A DNA stretch of 64,000 bases from Legionella geestiana (GCF_004571195.1 NZ_CP038271.1:186001-250000), one strand, 5' to 3'. Numbered from the stretch's first letter, positions 17,820 to 28,387 are shown. Made by a program: numbers and translations. The notes: generated by a model not told the origin, from the letters alone.

Positions 17820-19895
17820 TCAGGCAGCGGGCAGGAGCGAAATCGCAGCCACTCCCTGCAAGAGAGTATGAAGGCGTCGGAGCAGTGACAGCCGATTTGC
17901 CCGCAAACCCTTGTTGTCCACCATCACCATGACCGTATCAAAGAATGCATCCACCGGTTCACGAAGTGTCGCCAGTGTACTGAGGGCGGTATCGTATTCA
18001 CCCGCTGCAAAACAGGGTAAAAGTTTCTCCTCACACGCCTGCAGTGCACTAAAAAGTGCCTGCTCTGCAGGTTCAGCAAACAGGGAAGCATCCACCTGAG
18101 AAGCTTTCTGCCCTTCCTGCTGGCTGAGAAGATTATCTACGCGCTTGCATGCCGCTGATAACGCTGCAGCCTGAGGCAGGTCTACGAAGTGTTTCAGTGC
18201 ATTAAGGCGCCTGTCAAAGTCGAGCAGGCAGTCGCTCTGGCGTGCACGAACAGCCTGTATCAGTTCAATACCAACGCCCTGTGACTGATACCAGGCACTC
18301 ATGCGGTCAAGGATAAATTGCTGAACTGGCTCTATGTTCTCATGCACAGTCGCCACTCTTTGACTGAGAAGTGCCGCCGCTTCTGTCAGCAGGCTTCGAA
18401 GCGAAACAGAAACTTTCAGTGAAACCAGTATACGAACAATGGCTAACGCGTGGCGTCGGAGCTTATAGGGGTCTTTTACACCGCTTGGACGCTTTCCAAT
18501 AGCAAAAATTCCCATGAGTGTGTCGATGCGATCGGCAAGTGACAGCGCAGAACCAAGAGGGGTTTCCGGAAGGGTATCGCCTGAAAAGCGTGGCAGATAC
18601 TGCTCATCAAGTGCGATGGCAACTGCTTCATTCTCGCCATCATGAAGCGCATAATATTTACCCATCAAGCCCTGTAATTCCGGGAACTCTCCCACCATTC
18701 CGGTCATCAAATCGCACTTGGAAAGCAAGGCAGCACGTGAGGCAGCACTTTTTTCAAGCTGAAGAACCGGCACCAATACCTGCATCAAGGCATCTGTGCG
18801 CGCGCATTTGTCGCCAAGGCTGCCTAGTTTTTCTTCGAAAATAACGTTGTCGCAGGCATCCCTGTGCGCTGCAAGCGGCTGGCTCTTATCCTGTGCGTAG
18901 AAAAAGGCGGCGTCACTGAGGCGTGCGCGCATGACCTTTTCATTGCCACGAATCACCTGCTGAGGATCTTTACTGACGATATTGGCAACGGTAATAAAGC
19001 GCGGCAGCAGCGCGCCCTTTTTGTCGCGGAGGGCAAAACACTTCTGGTGTGATTGCATGGACGCAATAAGCGCTTCAGGCGGCACTTCAAGAAACGCTTC
19101 TGGAAAGCCTGCCAGTAAGGCCTGTGGCCACTCAACAATCGAGCAGACCTCTTTAAGCAGCGCCTCAGGCATCACAGCAACCGCATTATTCTCAGCAGCG
19201 ATGGTTTCTACCTGCGAAACCATGCAGGCAAGCCGTTCGTTAAATCCTGCAACGACAAACGCTTTAAGAAGCGCCTGTTCATAATCGCCGGCTTTTTCAA
19301 GCACAATGGCACCTGGATGATGAAACCGGTGTCCATAGGTCGTGCGTCCGCTTTTAGTGCCAAAAAATGAAGATGCTACAACTTCATCACCAAGGAGCAT
19401 AACCACCCAGTGTACAGGTCTTGCAAAGGTATCTTCGGAGTTTCCCCAGCGCATTGGTTTTGGAATGGAAAGTTCAGAGAGTGCATGACGGACAAGCTCT
19501 GGGAGCAGTTTAGCGGCCGACTGGCCCTCTTCATGCACCTCAAGACCAAGCCAGGTTCCTTTGTCTGTTTCTATGCGCTGCAGCGCCGAAACATCTACCT
19601 GAAGCGATTTGGCAAAACCCTTTAATGCAGCCGTTGGTGCGCCACTCTCATCAAAAGCCGCGTTTAACGCCGGGCCCCGGCGCACATGTACGCGCCCCTC
19701 CTGAAAGGACTGCAGGTTACGAACGAGCACCGCAAGGCGTCTTGGTGTAGCGAAAACTTCAACCTCACCATGATTCAAACATGCCTTTGCAAACCCGTCA
19801 GTTAATCGCGCAGCAAGTTCCTCTGACAACGGCAAAACAGCGCCTGAGGGTAATTCCTCGCACCCAAGCTCAAACAAAAAATCATTGTGCATCAC
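17820..19895 (-). CDS. glyS: Glycine-tRNA ligase beta subunit
   Basis: The 691-residue subunit of the bacterial alpha2beta2 glycyl-tRNA synthetase carries tRNA-recognition functions, including a C-terminal anticodon-binding region. It opens with the family start [15 protein letters not shown] and contains [15 protein letters not shown] and [15 protein letters not shown], which are conserved in GlyS. The length is normal. Its start overlaps the end of glyQ by 14 bp. Confidence 0.97.
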   Translation of the reverse strand: MMHNDFLFELGCEELPSGAVLPLSEELAARLTDGFAKACLNHGEVEVFATPRRLAVLVRNLQSFQEGRVHVRRGPALNAAFDESGAPTAALKGFAKSLQVDVSALQRIETDKGTWLGLEVHEEGQSAAKLLPELVRHALSELSIPKPMRWGNSEDTFARPVHWVVMLLGDEVVASSFFGTKSGRTTYGHRFHHPGAIVLEKAGDYEQALLKAFVVAGFNERLACMVSQVETIAAENNAVAVMPEALLKEVCSIVEWPQALLAGFPEAFLEVPPEALIASMQSHQKCFALRDKKGALLPRFITVANIVSKDPQQVIRGNEKVMRARLSDAAFFYAQDKSQPLAAHRDACDNVIFEEKLGSLGDKCARTDALMQVLVPVLQLEKSAASRAALLSKCDLMTGMVGEFPELQGLMGKYYALHDGENEAVAIALDEQYLPRFSGDTLPETPLGSALSLADRIDTLMGIFAIGKRPSGVKDPYKLRRHALAIVRILVSLKVSVSLRSLLTEAAALLSQRVATVHENIEPVQQFILDRMSAWYQSQGVGIELIQAVRARQSDCLLDFDRRLNALKHFVDLPQAAALSAACKRVDNLLSQQEGQKASQVDASLFAEPAEQALFSALQACEEKLLPCFAAGEYDTALSTLATLREPVDAFFDTVMVMVDNKGLRANRLSLLRRLHTLLQGVAAISLLPAA

Positions 19896-20787
19896 ACACC
19901 TTCAACAAAGGAAATCCAAGCGCTTCGCGCGCATCGTACCAGGCTTGCGCCACTGCACGTGACAATTGACGCACCCGCAGAATATAGCGCTGGCGTTCAG
20001 TAACAGAAATAGCATGACGCGCATCCAGCAGATTGAAAACATGCGATGCCTTAATCACCATTTCATAAGCCGGCAGCGGCAGTTTAAGGCTCACGAGTCT
20101 CTGAGACTCTGCCTCATAGTAATTAAACTGCGTAAAAAGAGCATCTATATTGGCGTGCTCGAAATTATAGGTCGACATTTCCACCTCGTTCTGGTGGAAC
20201 ACATCGCCATACGTCAGAATGCCATTGGGGGTATTACACCAGGGAAGCGCAAAAAAATTGTCAACGTTTAACACGTGCATCGCAATGCGCTCAAGGCCAT
20301 AGGTCAGCTCGCCAGTAACGGGCTTGCAGCTGATTCCTCCGGCCTGCTGAAAGTAGGTAAACTGGGAGATTTCCATGCCATTTTGCCAGACTTCCCATCC
20401 AAGCCCCCAGGCTCCAAGCGTGGGCGATTCCCAGTTGTCTTCTACAAAGCGAATATCATCAGTAAGCGGGTCGACGCCTAAGGCGCGCAGCGAATCAAGA
20501 TAGCGTTCCTGAATATCGAGTGGCGAGGGTTTCAACACAACCTGAAACTGGTAATAATGCTGTACCCGGTTTGGATTTTCACCATAACGTCCGTCTGTTG
20601 GACGCCTGGACGGCTGCACATAAGCGCAGTTCCATGGTTCAGGCCCAATGGCACGCAAAAACGTTGCCGGATGAAACGTCCCTGCTCCTACCTCCATATC
20701 CAGTGGCTGCAAAATTGCGCAGCCCTGCTGTGACCACCAGTTCTGAAGGGTAAGAATTATGTCCTGAAAAGTCGCAGGCTTTTGCAT
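19882..20787 (-). CDS. glyQ: Glycine-tRNA ligase alpha subunit
   Basis: The 301-residue catalytic subunit activates glycine with ATP and transfers it to tRNA-Gly together with GlyS. Family motifs are clear: [18 protein letters not shown] at the N-terminus, then [19 protein letters not shown] and [18 protein letters not shown]. It is the first gene of glyQ-glyS-rsmJ. A terminator-like hairpin lies immediately upstream, so its promoter must overlap that hairpin or lie inside the preceding gene. Confidence 0.98.
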   Translation of the reverse strand: MQKPATFQDIILTLQNWWSQQGCAILQPLDMEVGAGTFHPATFLRAIGPEPWNCAYVQPSRRPTDGRYGENPNRVQHYYQFQVVLKPSPLDIQERYLDSLRALGVDPLTDDIRFVEDNWESPTLGAWGLGWEVWQNGMEISQFTYFQQAGGISCKPVTGELTYGLERIAMHVLNVDNFFALPWCNTPNGILTYGDVFHQNEVEMSTYNFEHANIDALFTQFNYYEAESQRLVSLKLPLPAYEMVIKASHVFNLLDARHAISVTERQRYILRVRQLSRAVAQAWYDAREALGFPLLKVCDAQ

Positions 20788-20806
20788 CAGAGTCTCACGC
20801 TTAAAG

Positions 20807-20847
20807 AAAAAAAACGGGCAAATACGTGCTCACGCGCTTATTTGCCC
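20807..20847 (-). terminator. Intrinsic terminator of the DsbA/Com1 gene
   Basis: On the minus strand, GGGCAAATA (20847-20839) and TATTTGCCC (20824-20816) form a 9-bp stem, followed by a G and eight T residues (20814-20807). It lies 9 bp past the DsbA-like stop and only about 20 bp before the glyQ start. Confidence 0.88.
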
Positions 20848-20856
20848 TGGAGTGTA

Positions 20857-21642
20857 TTACCCTTTGGACGCTTCAGCAATCATCTTCTGAAGACTGTCTT
20901 CTCCGGCTGCACCCGGTATAAACGTTGGCTGGGTGCCTGTTTTAAACGTGCCGTTCGGCGTAGCGCCGATAATAAGCGCGGGCGTACCCATAAGATGCAG
21001 TTTTTCAGCCAGCTCACGGTTTGCCGCCAGTGCTTTGGTGACAGCATCGCTGCTCATGTCTTTTTTCATGCGCGCAACATCTACACCTGCGGATTTAGCG
21101 GCATTTTCAATGAGCTTGTTGTCAAGACGTTCATCAATTTTAAAAAGCGCTTCGTGCATGGCCTGATATTTGCCCTGCATGCCCGCTGCAAGTGCTGCAC
21201 GCGAAGCTTCATCCGAGCTTTCACCAAAAATCGGGAATTCTTTGTAAATCACTCGAAGGTTGCCGTCTTTTTTAACAAGACTTGCAATGACCGGTGCCAT
21301 TTTTTTACAGTGAATGCACTGATAATCGAAAAACTCGACCAGTGTGACCTGCCCTTTCGGATTGCCGGTTACGGTCAGCGTATCTGTGAAGAGCTTAGGC
21401 GCGTTTGCCAAAATGGCTTCCTGAGCTTTGGCCTGTGCCGTCAGCTGCTCTTTCTGGCGAAGTGCCTGAGAGGCTTCAATCAATACTTCAGGATGGCTGA
21501 CAAGATAGTCGTGAACCACTTTTTCAATGGCTTGTTTTTGTGCATCCGTCATTGCGGGTGATGTGGCACTGTCTGCCATCAGCACGGGTGAGGCCAGCAT
21601 GGCCGCGAGCATGCCGACAACGGCTGTCGTTTTTCCTTTCAC
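20857..21642 (-). CDS. DsbA/Com1-family periplasmic thiol oxidoreductase
   Basis: The 261-residue protein is an exported thioredoxin-fold disulfide oxidoreductase/isomerase. A signal peptide (residues 1-23, AAMLASPVLMA) is followed by a helical dimerisation segment (about 30-85) and the thioredoxin domain with active site C109-I-H-C112 and cis-Pro loop MGTPALI. This N-terminal extension is typical of Com1 of Coxiella and DsbA2 of Legionella, which form dimers and combine oxidase and isomerase roles. I chose the GTG at 21642 because it follows AAGGGG and yields a clean signal peptide; longer in-frame sequence reaches into uvrD. A terminator follows it. Confidence 0.92.
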   Translation of the reverse strand: MKGKTTAVVGMLAAMLASPVLMADSATSPAMTDAQKQAIEKVVHDYLVSHPEVLIEASQALRQKEQLTAQAKAQEAILANAPKLFTDTLTVTGNPKGQVTLVEFFDYQCIHCKKMAPVIASLVKKDGNLRVIYKEFPIFGESSDEASRAALAAGMQGKYQAMHEALFKIDERLDNKLIENAAKSAGVDVARMKKDMSSDAVTKALAANRELAEKLHLMGTPALIIGATPNGTFKTGTQPTFIPGAAGEDSLQKMIAEASKG

Positions 21643-21706
21643 GTATTTCCCCTTAATAAAAAACACCATAATTGCCACGGGATCCTCGCACCTTAGGCGC
21701 TCAATT

Positions 21707-23890
21707 TCAAGACCCTGCAGCGCTAAGATTGGCATAGGCCAGTACCAGCCATTTAGAGCCATGCTCTGAGAACCGCACCTGCAGGCGCGTATTGGCGCCA
21801 CTTCCCTCAACTGCCAGCACAACACCATCGCCAAAGCGGGCATGCACCACGGACTGACCCAGTCGAAACCCGCATTCCTGCTCCTGAAGCGAGACGCGCG
21901 ACGCTGGTGCACTGCTTCGAGGCCGACTCATGGCGCCCATGCCGCCACCGCGCACTTCTTCCAGCAACTCTGCTGGCAACTCGCGCAGAAAACGTGAGGG
22001 ACGGTGGTACTCCTCACGCCCATACAGGCGACGCATGCCGGCGTGAACAAGAAACAGGCGCTCTCGCGCGCGTGTCATGCCGACATAACAGAGCCTTCGC
22101 TCTTCTTCAAGGCGCAGAGGATCCTCTATCGACTGCCGTGCCGGGAATACACCCTCCTCAAGACCCACCAGAAAAACCGTAGGAAATTCAAGCCCTTTTG
22201 CAGAGTGCAGCGTCATGAGATGAACCGCGCTTTCAGCGCTGTCTGCCTGCATTTCGCCGGCTTCAAGGGAAGCATGGGCAAGAAAGGCCGAGCGCATCGG
22301 GGCACCCGTCTCGGTTTCGTTTTCATCATACTGAAACTGACGGGCAGCGTTGACAAGTTCCTGCAGGTTATCCATGCGGGATTCTGACTTATCCGTCTTT
22401 AAACGCGAGAAATGCGCATGCAGACCGCTTTTTTGCAACAGTGTCTGAATTTGTTCATCAAGCGGCAGATTTGTCGCATCCTGTTGCAGCGATTGTATCA
22501 ACTGTACAAATTTTTCAAGCGCACTGCTGGCGCGTTGCGTAAATTCGCCGCTTGTCAACAACCCGGCTGCCGCCTCCCAGAGAGAGATTTCCTGGTCTCG
22601 TGCGTGCGAGCGCAGGGTATCAAGGGTTTTTTCACCGATTCCGCGCACGGGAAAATTAACGACCCGCTCAAAAGCAGTGTCATCGTGAGGATTGGCCATC
22701 AGGCGCAGATAGGCAAGTGCATCCTTGACTTCAGCACGCTCAAAAAAGCGCATGCCGCCGTAAATACGATACGCAATTCCAGCGCGCATGAGCGATTCTT
22801 CCAGTACACGTGACTGGGCGTTGGAGCGATAGAGAATGGCGAAATGTTCAGGAAGATGCCCGCGACCCATCTCTATACGGATACGCTCGGTCACAAACCG
22901 CGCTTCATCAATTTCGTTGAAAGCGTCATAAACCTGAATCCTGTCGCCGCGAGCACCCTCCGTCCAGAGCTCTTTACCCATGCGCCGCGTATTATTGCTG
23001 ATAAGGGCATTTGCCGCTTCAAGAATGGTGGGGGTTGAGCGATAGTTACGTTCAAGGCGTATGACCCTTGTATCCGCGAAGTCGCGCGAGAACTGCTCAA
23101 TATTTTCAACACGCGCCCCGCGCCAGCCATAAATAGACTGGTCATCATCACCAACAGCCATCACAGACGCGCCGCCACTCGCAAGCAGCCGAATCCAGGC
23201 ATACTGGATGGCGTTGGTATCCTGAAACTCATCCACAAGAATCGCGCGAAAACGCGACTGATAATGCAGAAGAATGTCTGGATGGTCGCGTAACAGTTCA
23301 TGGGCGCGAAGAAGAATTTCGGCAAAATCAACAACGCCGGCGGTCTGGCAGGCCTGTTCATAAGCCGCATAGATTTTCGCAAGTGTGCGGGTTGGGCCGT
23401 GAGGCGGCAGATGGATGTGGGCCGCACGCAGACCATCATCCTTTTTACCGTTGATAAAAGACTGAGCCTGCCGCGCCGGCCACTGTTCTTCATCAAGGTT
23501 TAACCCCTGAATCACCCGCTTCAGCAAACGCAGCTGGTCGTCACTGTCAAGAATCTGAAATGCCTCCGGCAGTCGCGCGCGCTCCCAGTGGATGCGCAAC
23601 AGGCGATGACAAAGGCCGTGAAACGTTCCCACCCAAAGGCCCGCCGGAGAAAGTTGAAGTGCTTCTGAAAGTCGCGACTTCATTTCACCCGCGGCCTTGT
23701 TGGTAAAGGTCACCGCAAGGATTTCATGCAGCGAAAAGCCACACTCTGTCACCAGCCAGCCAAGACGGTGTACCAGTACACGCGTCTTGCCACTGCCAGC
23801 ACCGGCCAGCACCAGGGTGTTTCCGGGTGGCGCACTGACTGCCTCTGCCTGTCGCGGGTTGAGTCCTTGAAGCCATATATCCTGTGACAT
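21707..23890 (-). CDS. uvrD: DNA helicase II (UvrD/Rep/PcrA superfamily 1)
   Basis: The 727-residue protein is a 3'-5' SF1 helicase of nucleotide excision and mismatch repair. It has Walker A GAGSGKT at 30-36, motif Ia VTFTNKAAGEMKSRL, Walker B VDEFQDTN, motif III GDDDQSIYGWRGA, motif IV RLERNYRST and motif VI VGMTRARERLF. The C-terminal Tudor-like tail is present. I chose the ATG at 23890, which aligns with other UvrD starts and has a GGA about 8 nt upstream; earlier in-frame ATGs add 9-20 residues. It is divergent from mlaA, and the DsbA-like gene follows after 64 bp. Confidence 0.96.
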   Translation of the reverse strand: MSQDIWLQGLNPRQAEAVSAPPGNTLVLAGAGSGKTRVLVHRLGWLVTECGFSLHEILAVTFTNKAAGEMKSRLSEALQLSPAGLWVGTFHGLCHRLLRIHWERARLPEAFQILDSDDQLRLLKRVIQGLNLDEEQWPARQAQSFINGKKDDGLRAAHIHLPPHGPTRTLAKIYAAYEQACQTAGVVDFAEILLRAHELLRDHPDILLHYQSRFRAILVDEFQDTNAIQYAWIRLLASGGASVMAVGDDDQSIYGWRGARVENIEQFSRDFADTRVIRLERNYRSTPTILEAANALISNNTRRMGKELWTEGARGDRIQVYDAFNEIDEARFVTERIRIEMGRGHLPEHFAILYRSNAQSRVLEESLMRAGIAYRIYGGMRFFERAEVKDALAYLRLMANPHDDTAFERVVNFPVRGIGEKTLDTLRSHARDQEISLWEAAAGLLTSGEFTQRASSALEKFVQLIQSLQQDATNLPLDEQIQTLLQKSGLHAHFSRLKTDKSESRMDNLQELVNAARQFQYDENETETGAPMRSAFLAHASLEAGEMQADSAESAVHLMTLHSAKGLEFPTVFLVGLEEGVFPARQSIEDPLRLEEERRLCYVGMTRARERLFLVHAGMRRLYGREEYHRPSRFLRELPAELLEEVRGGGMGAMSRPRSSAPASRVSLQEQECGFRLGQSVVHARFGDGVVLAVEGSGANTRLQVRFSEHGSKWLVLAYANLSAAGS

Positions 23891-24021
23891 TGCTGACATC
23901 CACTTCAAAAAAATTTTTGGCATTATCCCGAATTTCGGCGTTAAAGACAAAATAAATCAGGTATATTCATCGAGCTGAAACTCGTGTAGTATCATCAGCA
24001 ATGTTTAAAGGACTGCCATAC

Positions 24022-24762
24022 ATGTGCCAGAAGACACTTTACCTGTTATTGCCCCTTGTTTTAACCGGCTGTGCCCACAAGGGAACCCTGCCTGAGGACC
24101 CATGGGAGCCTTATAACCGGCGGGTTCACACGTTTAATATGGCGTTCGATACCACTTTTCTAAAGCCCCCCGCGCGCCTTTACAAGGCGGTAGTCCCTCA
24201 ACCGGTGCGCCGTGGTGTCAATAATTTCTACACCAACTTCAGTATGTCATCAACTGTGGTCAATGACCTGCTTCAGGCACAATGGACGATGGCCATCAAG
24301 GATACCTGGCGCTTTATTGCCAACACAACCATCGGAATTGGGGGAATCTTTGACCCGGCAAGCCATATGGGATTGCCTCCTCATGTGAATGACCTCGGCA
24401 TCACGCTCGCGAAATGGGGCGACATGAATTCTCCTTATCTGGTTCTGCCCTTCCTTGGGCCTTCAACCCTGCGTGATACCTTCGCTCAAACCTTTGATTA
24501 TTCACTCTTTACACCCTATCCCTGGATTCGTTCCAATCCAGTACTCTACTCCATGCTTGGCGTGCGCTACGTAGATTTAAGGGCGCAGCTGCTCGATACC
24601 GATCGCCTGCTTGCTGAAGCCCTCGACTCCTACACATTCGTTCGTGACGCCTGGCTGCAGCATCGCCGCTATCAGATTACCGGAGAAGAACAGGCCAATG
24701 AGGGCAGTCTTTATATAGAAGAAGAACAGGAATCCGGAGCAAGCCCTCTTGGAGGGGTGTAA
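24022..24762 (+). CDS. mlaA: Outer-membrane lipid-asymmetry lipoprotein MlaA (VacJ)
   Basis: MlaA sits in the outer membrane and removes misplaced phospholipids from the outer leaflet as part of the Mla retrograde pathway. The 246-residue protein has a lipobox LTGC with Cys17, the family start DPWEPYNRRVHTFNMAFD, then VNNFYTNFSMSSTVVNDLLQ and the downstream GPSTLRDTFAQTFDY. I chose the ATG at 24022 because it follows AAAGGA; the ATG at 24001 lacks a ribosome site. The Glu-rich tail (IEEEQESGAS) is not conserved. Other mla genes are not in this window. Confidence 0.95.
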   Translation: MCQKTLYLLLPLVLTGCAHKGTLPEDPWEPYNRRVHTFNMAFDTTFLKPPARLYKAVVPQPVRRGVNNFYTNFSMSSTVVNDLLQAQWTMAIKDTWRFIANTTIGIGGIFDPASHMGLPPHVNDLGITLAKWGDMNSPYLVLPFLGPSTLRDTFAQTFDYSLFTPYPWIRSNPVLYSMLGVRYVDLRAQLLDTDRLLAEALDSYTFVRDAWLQHRRYQITGEEQANEGSLYIEEEQESGASPLGGV

Positions 24763-24774
24763 CTGAAGGCAGTC

Positions 24775-24833
24775 GTCACAAGAGAAATTGGATCTAAAAT
24801 TGAAAGGATTTGCAGCCCGGCTTCTCTCGTGAC
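24775..24833. terminator. Long stem-loop between convergent mlaA and gshB
   Basis: GTCACAAGAGAA (24775-24786) pairs with TTCTCTCGTGAC (24822-24833) with one mismatch; the loop is 35 nt. No U-tract is present. It sits exactly between the two convergent genes and could stop or protect transcripts from both sides. Confidence 0.4.
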
Positions 24834-24841
24834 AACGGCAT

Positions 24842-25789
24842 CTAAAGGCCAAGGACTTCTTTTTCAAGGCAGCGCAGATAATCTCCTGCAATGTCCAAAC
24901 CACTGAACGCTTCGATTTCACGCAGACACGTGGGGCTTGTCACGTTGATTTCCGTAAGATAATCGCCTATCACATCAATCCCCACAAAATAGAGCCCCTT
25001 CTCGCGCAGAACAGGTGCGAGGATAGCTGCAATTTCACGCTGACGCTCACTTATGGGAACGACTTCTCCACGAGCGCCTGCTGCCAGGTTTCCACGCATG
25101 TCGCCACTCGCCGGGATACGCGCCAGCGCATAGGGAACCGGTTCGCCATTAATGAGAAGAACGCGCTGGTCACCACTGCCTGCAATATCGGCAATGTAGC
25201 GCTGCGCCATGACGGTGACCGTTTCACCGTGGGTCAGGGTTTCAAGAATGACAGGCAGGTTCGCACCGGTTTTATCGACTCTAAAGACTGACCTCCCGCC
25301 CATACCTTCAAGCGGTTTAAAAACAACATCGCCATGGTGGGCATGAAACGCCCGGAGACTGGCCATATTGCGTGAGGTCAGCGTGGGCGGGCAGCATTGC
25401 GGGAAATGCTGGGTAAAAAACTTCTCGTTGCAGTCGCGAAGGCTTTGCGCCCGGTTAGCCACCAGCACACCCTCTTTAGCGGCTAAATCGAGCGCATAAG
25501 TCGCCACAATGTATTCCATGTCAAAGGGCGGGTCCTTGCGCATCAGGATGATATTAAAGCTAGTAAGCGGTACCGTGGCATGGGAGGTAAGTGCAATGGG
25601 GGTTGCGTTTTTATTGAGGCTTAGTTTTGAAACATGCGCCTTCGCCACTCCGCCCTCGACCTGCATGTCAGAAAGCCTGAAGACAAAAACCTCCCACCCG
25701 AACTCCTCAGCGCGCTGCAAAATGCGAAGCGTGGTATCTTTTGCCGGCTTTAACGTTGACACATCGTCCATCAAGACTGCAAGTTTCAT
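24842..25789 (-). CDS. gshB: Glutathione synthetase
   Basis: GshB joins gamma-glutamylcysteine and glycine with ATP, the second step of glutathione synthesis in the cytosol. The 315-residue length matches the E. coli type. It starts MKLAVLMDD, has the ATP-grasp glycine loop KPLEGMGGRSVFRV, and ends with the conserved EINVTSPTCLREIE. I chose the ATG at 25789, which overlaps the gshA stop as ATGA and gives the family length; upstream in-frame sequence lies inside gshA. Confidence 0.97.
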   Translation of the reverse strand: MKLAVLMDDVSTLKPAKDTTLRILQRAEEFGWEVFVFRLSDMQVEGGVAKAHVSKLSLNKNATPIALTSHATVPLTSFNIILMRKDPPFDMEYIVATYALDLAAKEGVLVANRAQSLRDCNEKFFTQHFPQCCPPTLTSRNMASLRAFHAHHGDVVFKPLEGMGGRSVFRVDKTGANLPVILETLTHGETVTVMAQRYIADIAGSGDQRVLLINGEPVPYALARIPASGDMRGNLAAGARGEVVPISERQREIAAILAPVLREKGLYFVGIDVIGDYLTEINVTSPTCLREIEAFSGLDIAGDYLRCLEKEVLGL

Positions 25790-27081
25790 GCGTTCACTCC
25801 ACTTTCCATGCGTTCCCGTCCCGCGGCCAGTGCCGCGAGGCGCGCTATCACACCATATGCATAAAAACGATTCGGACACTCTTCCACAGCCAAATCATCA
25901 CGCGGCATATTGCACGGATTGGCAAAGGCAAGTGGTTCAAACTGCATGCCGGGCGCATTTAGATTTTCATCAACACCGCGTCCGGTATGCACGCGATAAA
26001 ATCCTCCCACAACGAATTGACCCAGCATATACACAACCGGCTCGGCAACCGCACCCTGTGGCATGGTTTCAAACGTATGCACACCCTCCTGAATCAGTAC
26101 CTGTTCCACTCGGCGACTGCCCTTGCTCGCTGACATGCGGGTACGCGATTTTCGGTTCATTGCAAGGATTTCCGAGGCATCATGCACCATCATTACGCTC
26201 ATGCCATACGTACCGTTATCGGCCTTTACGACCGTAAAAGGCGTTTCGTTAATGTCATACATCCGGTATTTTTCACGCACAATACCAAGAATACGGTCTA
26301 CCTCATGAGCAACTTTCTCAAGCCCTTCCTGCGCCATAAAATCCACGCCACCCGCAACGCCAAATTCCGGGTTGATAAACCATGGATCCATCCCGGTAAG
26401 CCTTGAAAACGCATGTGCCACTTCCTGATACTTCGTAAAGTGTACTGATTTAAAACGCGTGGCCCAGCCAAGATTGGCCGCCGGTTCAACCGGCTGTTTA
26501 ACGCCTTCAAGAATTTCTGGAACCCCGCTGGACAAGTCATTATTCAGGAGGACAAAACAGGGGTCAAAATCACTAAGGCCAATCCGGTCGCCACGCCGCA
26601 GGACAGGCTCCACGAGGATTCTGGCACCATTGGCAGCTTCCATGTAAACGGGCTCTTTCAGTGTTTCATCAAGGCTTCCAACACGTACCAGAAAACCTGC
26701 CTGCTGCAGAATGCCACGTAAGACCGAAAGGCTTTGCCAGTAAAAAAGATTGCGGCTGTGGCTCTCAGGAATAAGAAGAATTTTTGTGCATTCAGGAAAG
26801 AAGTCCTGTACCACTGATTGCATGGCCTGTACACAAAGGGGCATAAAATCAGGGTTAAGGTTATTAAAACCTGCGGGAAAAAGATTGGTATCTACAGGTG
26901 CAAGTTTAAAGCCGGCGTTGCGTAAATCCACGGAAGAGGTAATGGGAGGCGGGGTCATCTGCCATTGCCGGCGAAACCAGGCTTCGATGGTAGCCACCTG
27001 CGAGAGAATGACTTCTTCTACATGATGCAACGGCCCACATTGTGCGGTTTTAAGTCGTGGAACCGGGTTTTGCGGTTGCAT
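25786..27081 (-). CDS. gshA: Glutamate-cysteine ligase (Thiobacillus ferrooxidans-type GshA)
   Basis: This enzyme makes gamma-glutamylcysteine from glutamate and cysteine with ATP, the first step of glutathione synthesis. The sequence fits the atypical family described from Acidithiobacillus (TIGR02049) rather than E. coli GshA. Recognisable segments are VDLRNAGFKLAPVDTNLFPAGFNNL near the N-terminus, LNNDLSSGVP, and VKADNGTYGMSVMMV. I chose the ATG at 27081 (431 residues), preceded by AGAGG at 8 nt; the ATG at 27087 is too close to that site. It overlaps gshB by 4 bp, forming a gshA-gshB operon. Confidence 0.94.
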   Translation of the reverse strand: MQPQNPVPRLKTAQCGPLHHVEEVILSQVATIEAWFRRQWQMTPPPITSSVDLRNAGFKLAPVDTNLFPAGFNNLNPDFMPLCVQAMQSVVQDFFPECTKILLIPESHSRNLFYWQSLSVLRGILQQAGFLVRVGSLDETLKEPVYMEAANGARILVEPVLRRGDRIGLSDFDPCFVLLNNDLSSGVPEILEGVKQPVEPAANLGWATRFKSVHFTKYQEVAHAFSRLTGMDPWFINPEFGVAGGVDFMAQEGLEKVAHEVDRILGIVREKYRMYDINETPFTVVKADNGTYGMSVMMVHDASEILAMNRKSRTRMSASKGSRRVEQVLIQEGVHTFETMPQGAVAEPVVYMLGQFVVGGFYRVHTGRGVDENLNAPGMQFEPLAFANPCNMPRDDLAVEECPNRFYAYGVIARLAALAAGRERMESGVNA

Positions 27082-27199
27082 GAACATATCCTCTTTTCCC
27101 AGACATTTGCGCATGGTAGCGCAGGTTTAGTGAAAAGGAAAATTCAGAGGCACTTGTGCTAACATGGCTAAATCATAAGGATATCATCATGAGAGCAGT

Positions 27200-28096
27200 A
27201 TGAAGTTGCGTTTTTTTAATTATCCCCTTGTTCTTTTAGTGCTGCTTGGTTTTATATGGGGCTGTGGTTATTCACTGTCCCGATATGCATTAACTCACGG
27301 CGTGCCTCCTCTGGGCTATGCGTTCTGGCAAACGCTTGGACCGGCTCTGCTGCTTGGCGTGACGGGCGGGTTTCGACGCGGCGGGCGCCTTCGAAATCCT
27401 GCTGACTGGCGTTTTTTCCTGATTTGCGGCCTTGCGGGCATTGCCATCCCTAATACCAACATGTATTTTCTCGCACCCCATCTGCCTGCGGGCATGCTGG
27501 CGGTTCTTGTTAATACAGTGCCCTTAATCATCTATCCGATGGCCATTTTTTTAGGTCTGGAACGCTTTGAAAGCTGCCGCTTTTCAGCAGTTTTACTTGG
27601 TGTTTTTGGTCTGATGTCACTTGTAACCGCTCCCCTTTCAGTGAACGTCTATACTCTGGCGGCACTCTTGACACCACTTGCTTTTGCGGCCTGTTCGCTC
27701 TATATCGCAAACCTTGGTAAGCAGGCACCAGAGGCTCATGAATCTGCCTGTGGCATGCTGCTGGCAGCAACCCTGCTGCTTTTGCCGCTGGTACTATCAA
27801 CACACTCGTTTTATCCCCTGAGCGTCTTCCCCGATACGGTACAAAGTGTGGTTCTCCTTGAAATACTCCTGTCAACCATTGGATATGTGCTCTTTTTTCG
27901 CCTGATTCGTCTTGCAGGCCCGGTTTTTTACAGCCTTGTTGGCGGTGTCGTTGCGCTCACCGGCATATTCTGGGGACGCATTCTTTTTGATGAGCGCCTT
28001 ACACTTCGAGAAACACTTGCGTGTGCGTGCATTACCGGCGCTGTTTTTTTGTTATCATGGAGACAATCCAGACTGATAAAGGGGGAGGCAACCTGA
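27200..28096 (+). CDS. EamA/DMT-family membrane transporter
   Basis: The 298-residue protein is almost wholly hydrophobic with about ten predicted helices in two repeated halves, the pattern of EamA (drug/metabolite transporter) carriers. The motif [15 protein letters not shown] near residues 13-28 is typical of the first half. The substrate cannot be read from the sequence. Just upstream is a four-codon frame (27189-27203, MRAV) behind AAGGAT, whose TGA overlaps this ATG, so the start may depend on coupled translation. The stop overlaps the next ATG (TGATG). Confidence 0.88.
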   Translation: MKLRFFNYPLVLLVLLGFIWGCGYSLSRYALTHGVPPLGYAFWQTLGPALLLGVTGGFRRGGRLRNPADWRFFLICGLAGIAIPNTNMYFLAPHLPAGMLAVLVNTVPLIIYPMAIFLGLERFESCRFSAVLLGVFGLMSLVTAPLSVNVYTLAALLTPLAFAACSLYIANLGKQAPEAHESACGMLLAATLLLLPLVLSTHSFYPLSVFPDTVQSVVLLEILLSTIGYVLFFRLIRLAGPVFYSLVGGVVALTGIFWGRILFDERLTLRETLACACITGAVFLLSWRQSRLIKGEAT

Positions 28097-28380
28097 TGGA
28101 ACAGTTACTCGTTACACAGGCTCACAATACCATGCAGACGATTACCTGGCTGCTTGCAGGCATTAACGCCCTGCTGCATCTGCTCTTTGCCGGCGCTGTT
28201 GCGCGCGATGCAGGAACGTTAAATCGGGCAGGCATGCCAACTGCTCTGGTTTCTGGACATGCGTGGGCTTTCGCAACACTCGTTGGGGGTGTTTTTACCG
28301 CAGTGCTTTACTGGTTTATCCACCATTCAACGGTCACGCGCCCCGCCAGTGGCGGGACACGTGTTACAGCGGAGCGATAA
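28096..28380 (+). CDS. Small membrane protein of unknown function
   Basis: The 94-residue protein has two hydrophobic segments (about residues 17-38 and 55-78) and a polar tail. The ATG at 28096 follows GGGGGAGG and overlaps the EamA stop as TGATG; in-frame sequence from 28021 would run inside the transporter gene. I do not recognise a family. Co-translation suggests it accompanies the transporter. It converges on the next gene with a 7-bp gap. Confidence 0.78.
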   Translation: MEQLLVTQAHNTMQTITWLLAGINALLHLLFAGAVARDAGTLNRAGMPTALVSGHAWAFATLVGGVFTAVLYWFIHHSTVTRPASGGTRVTAER

Positions 28381-28387
28381 AGGCAGC

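Noticed and set aside
20782-21561. 259-codon plus-strand frame
   Set aside because: Antisense to the DsbA/Com1 gene; no protein features beyond composition.
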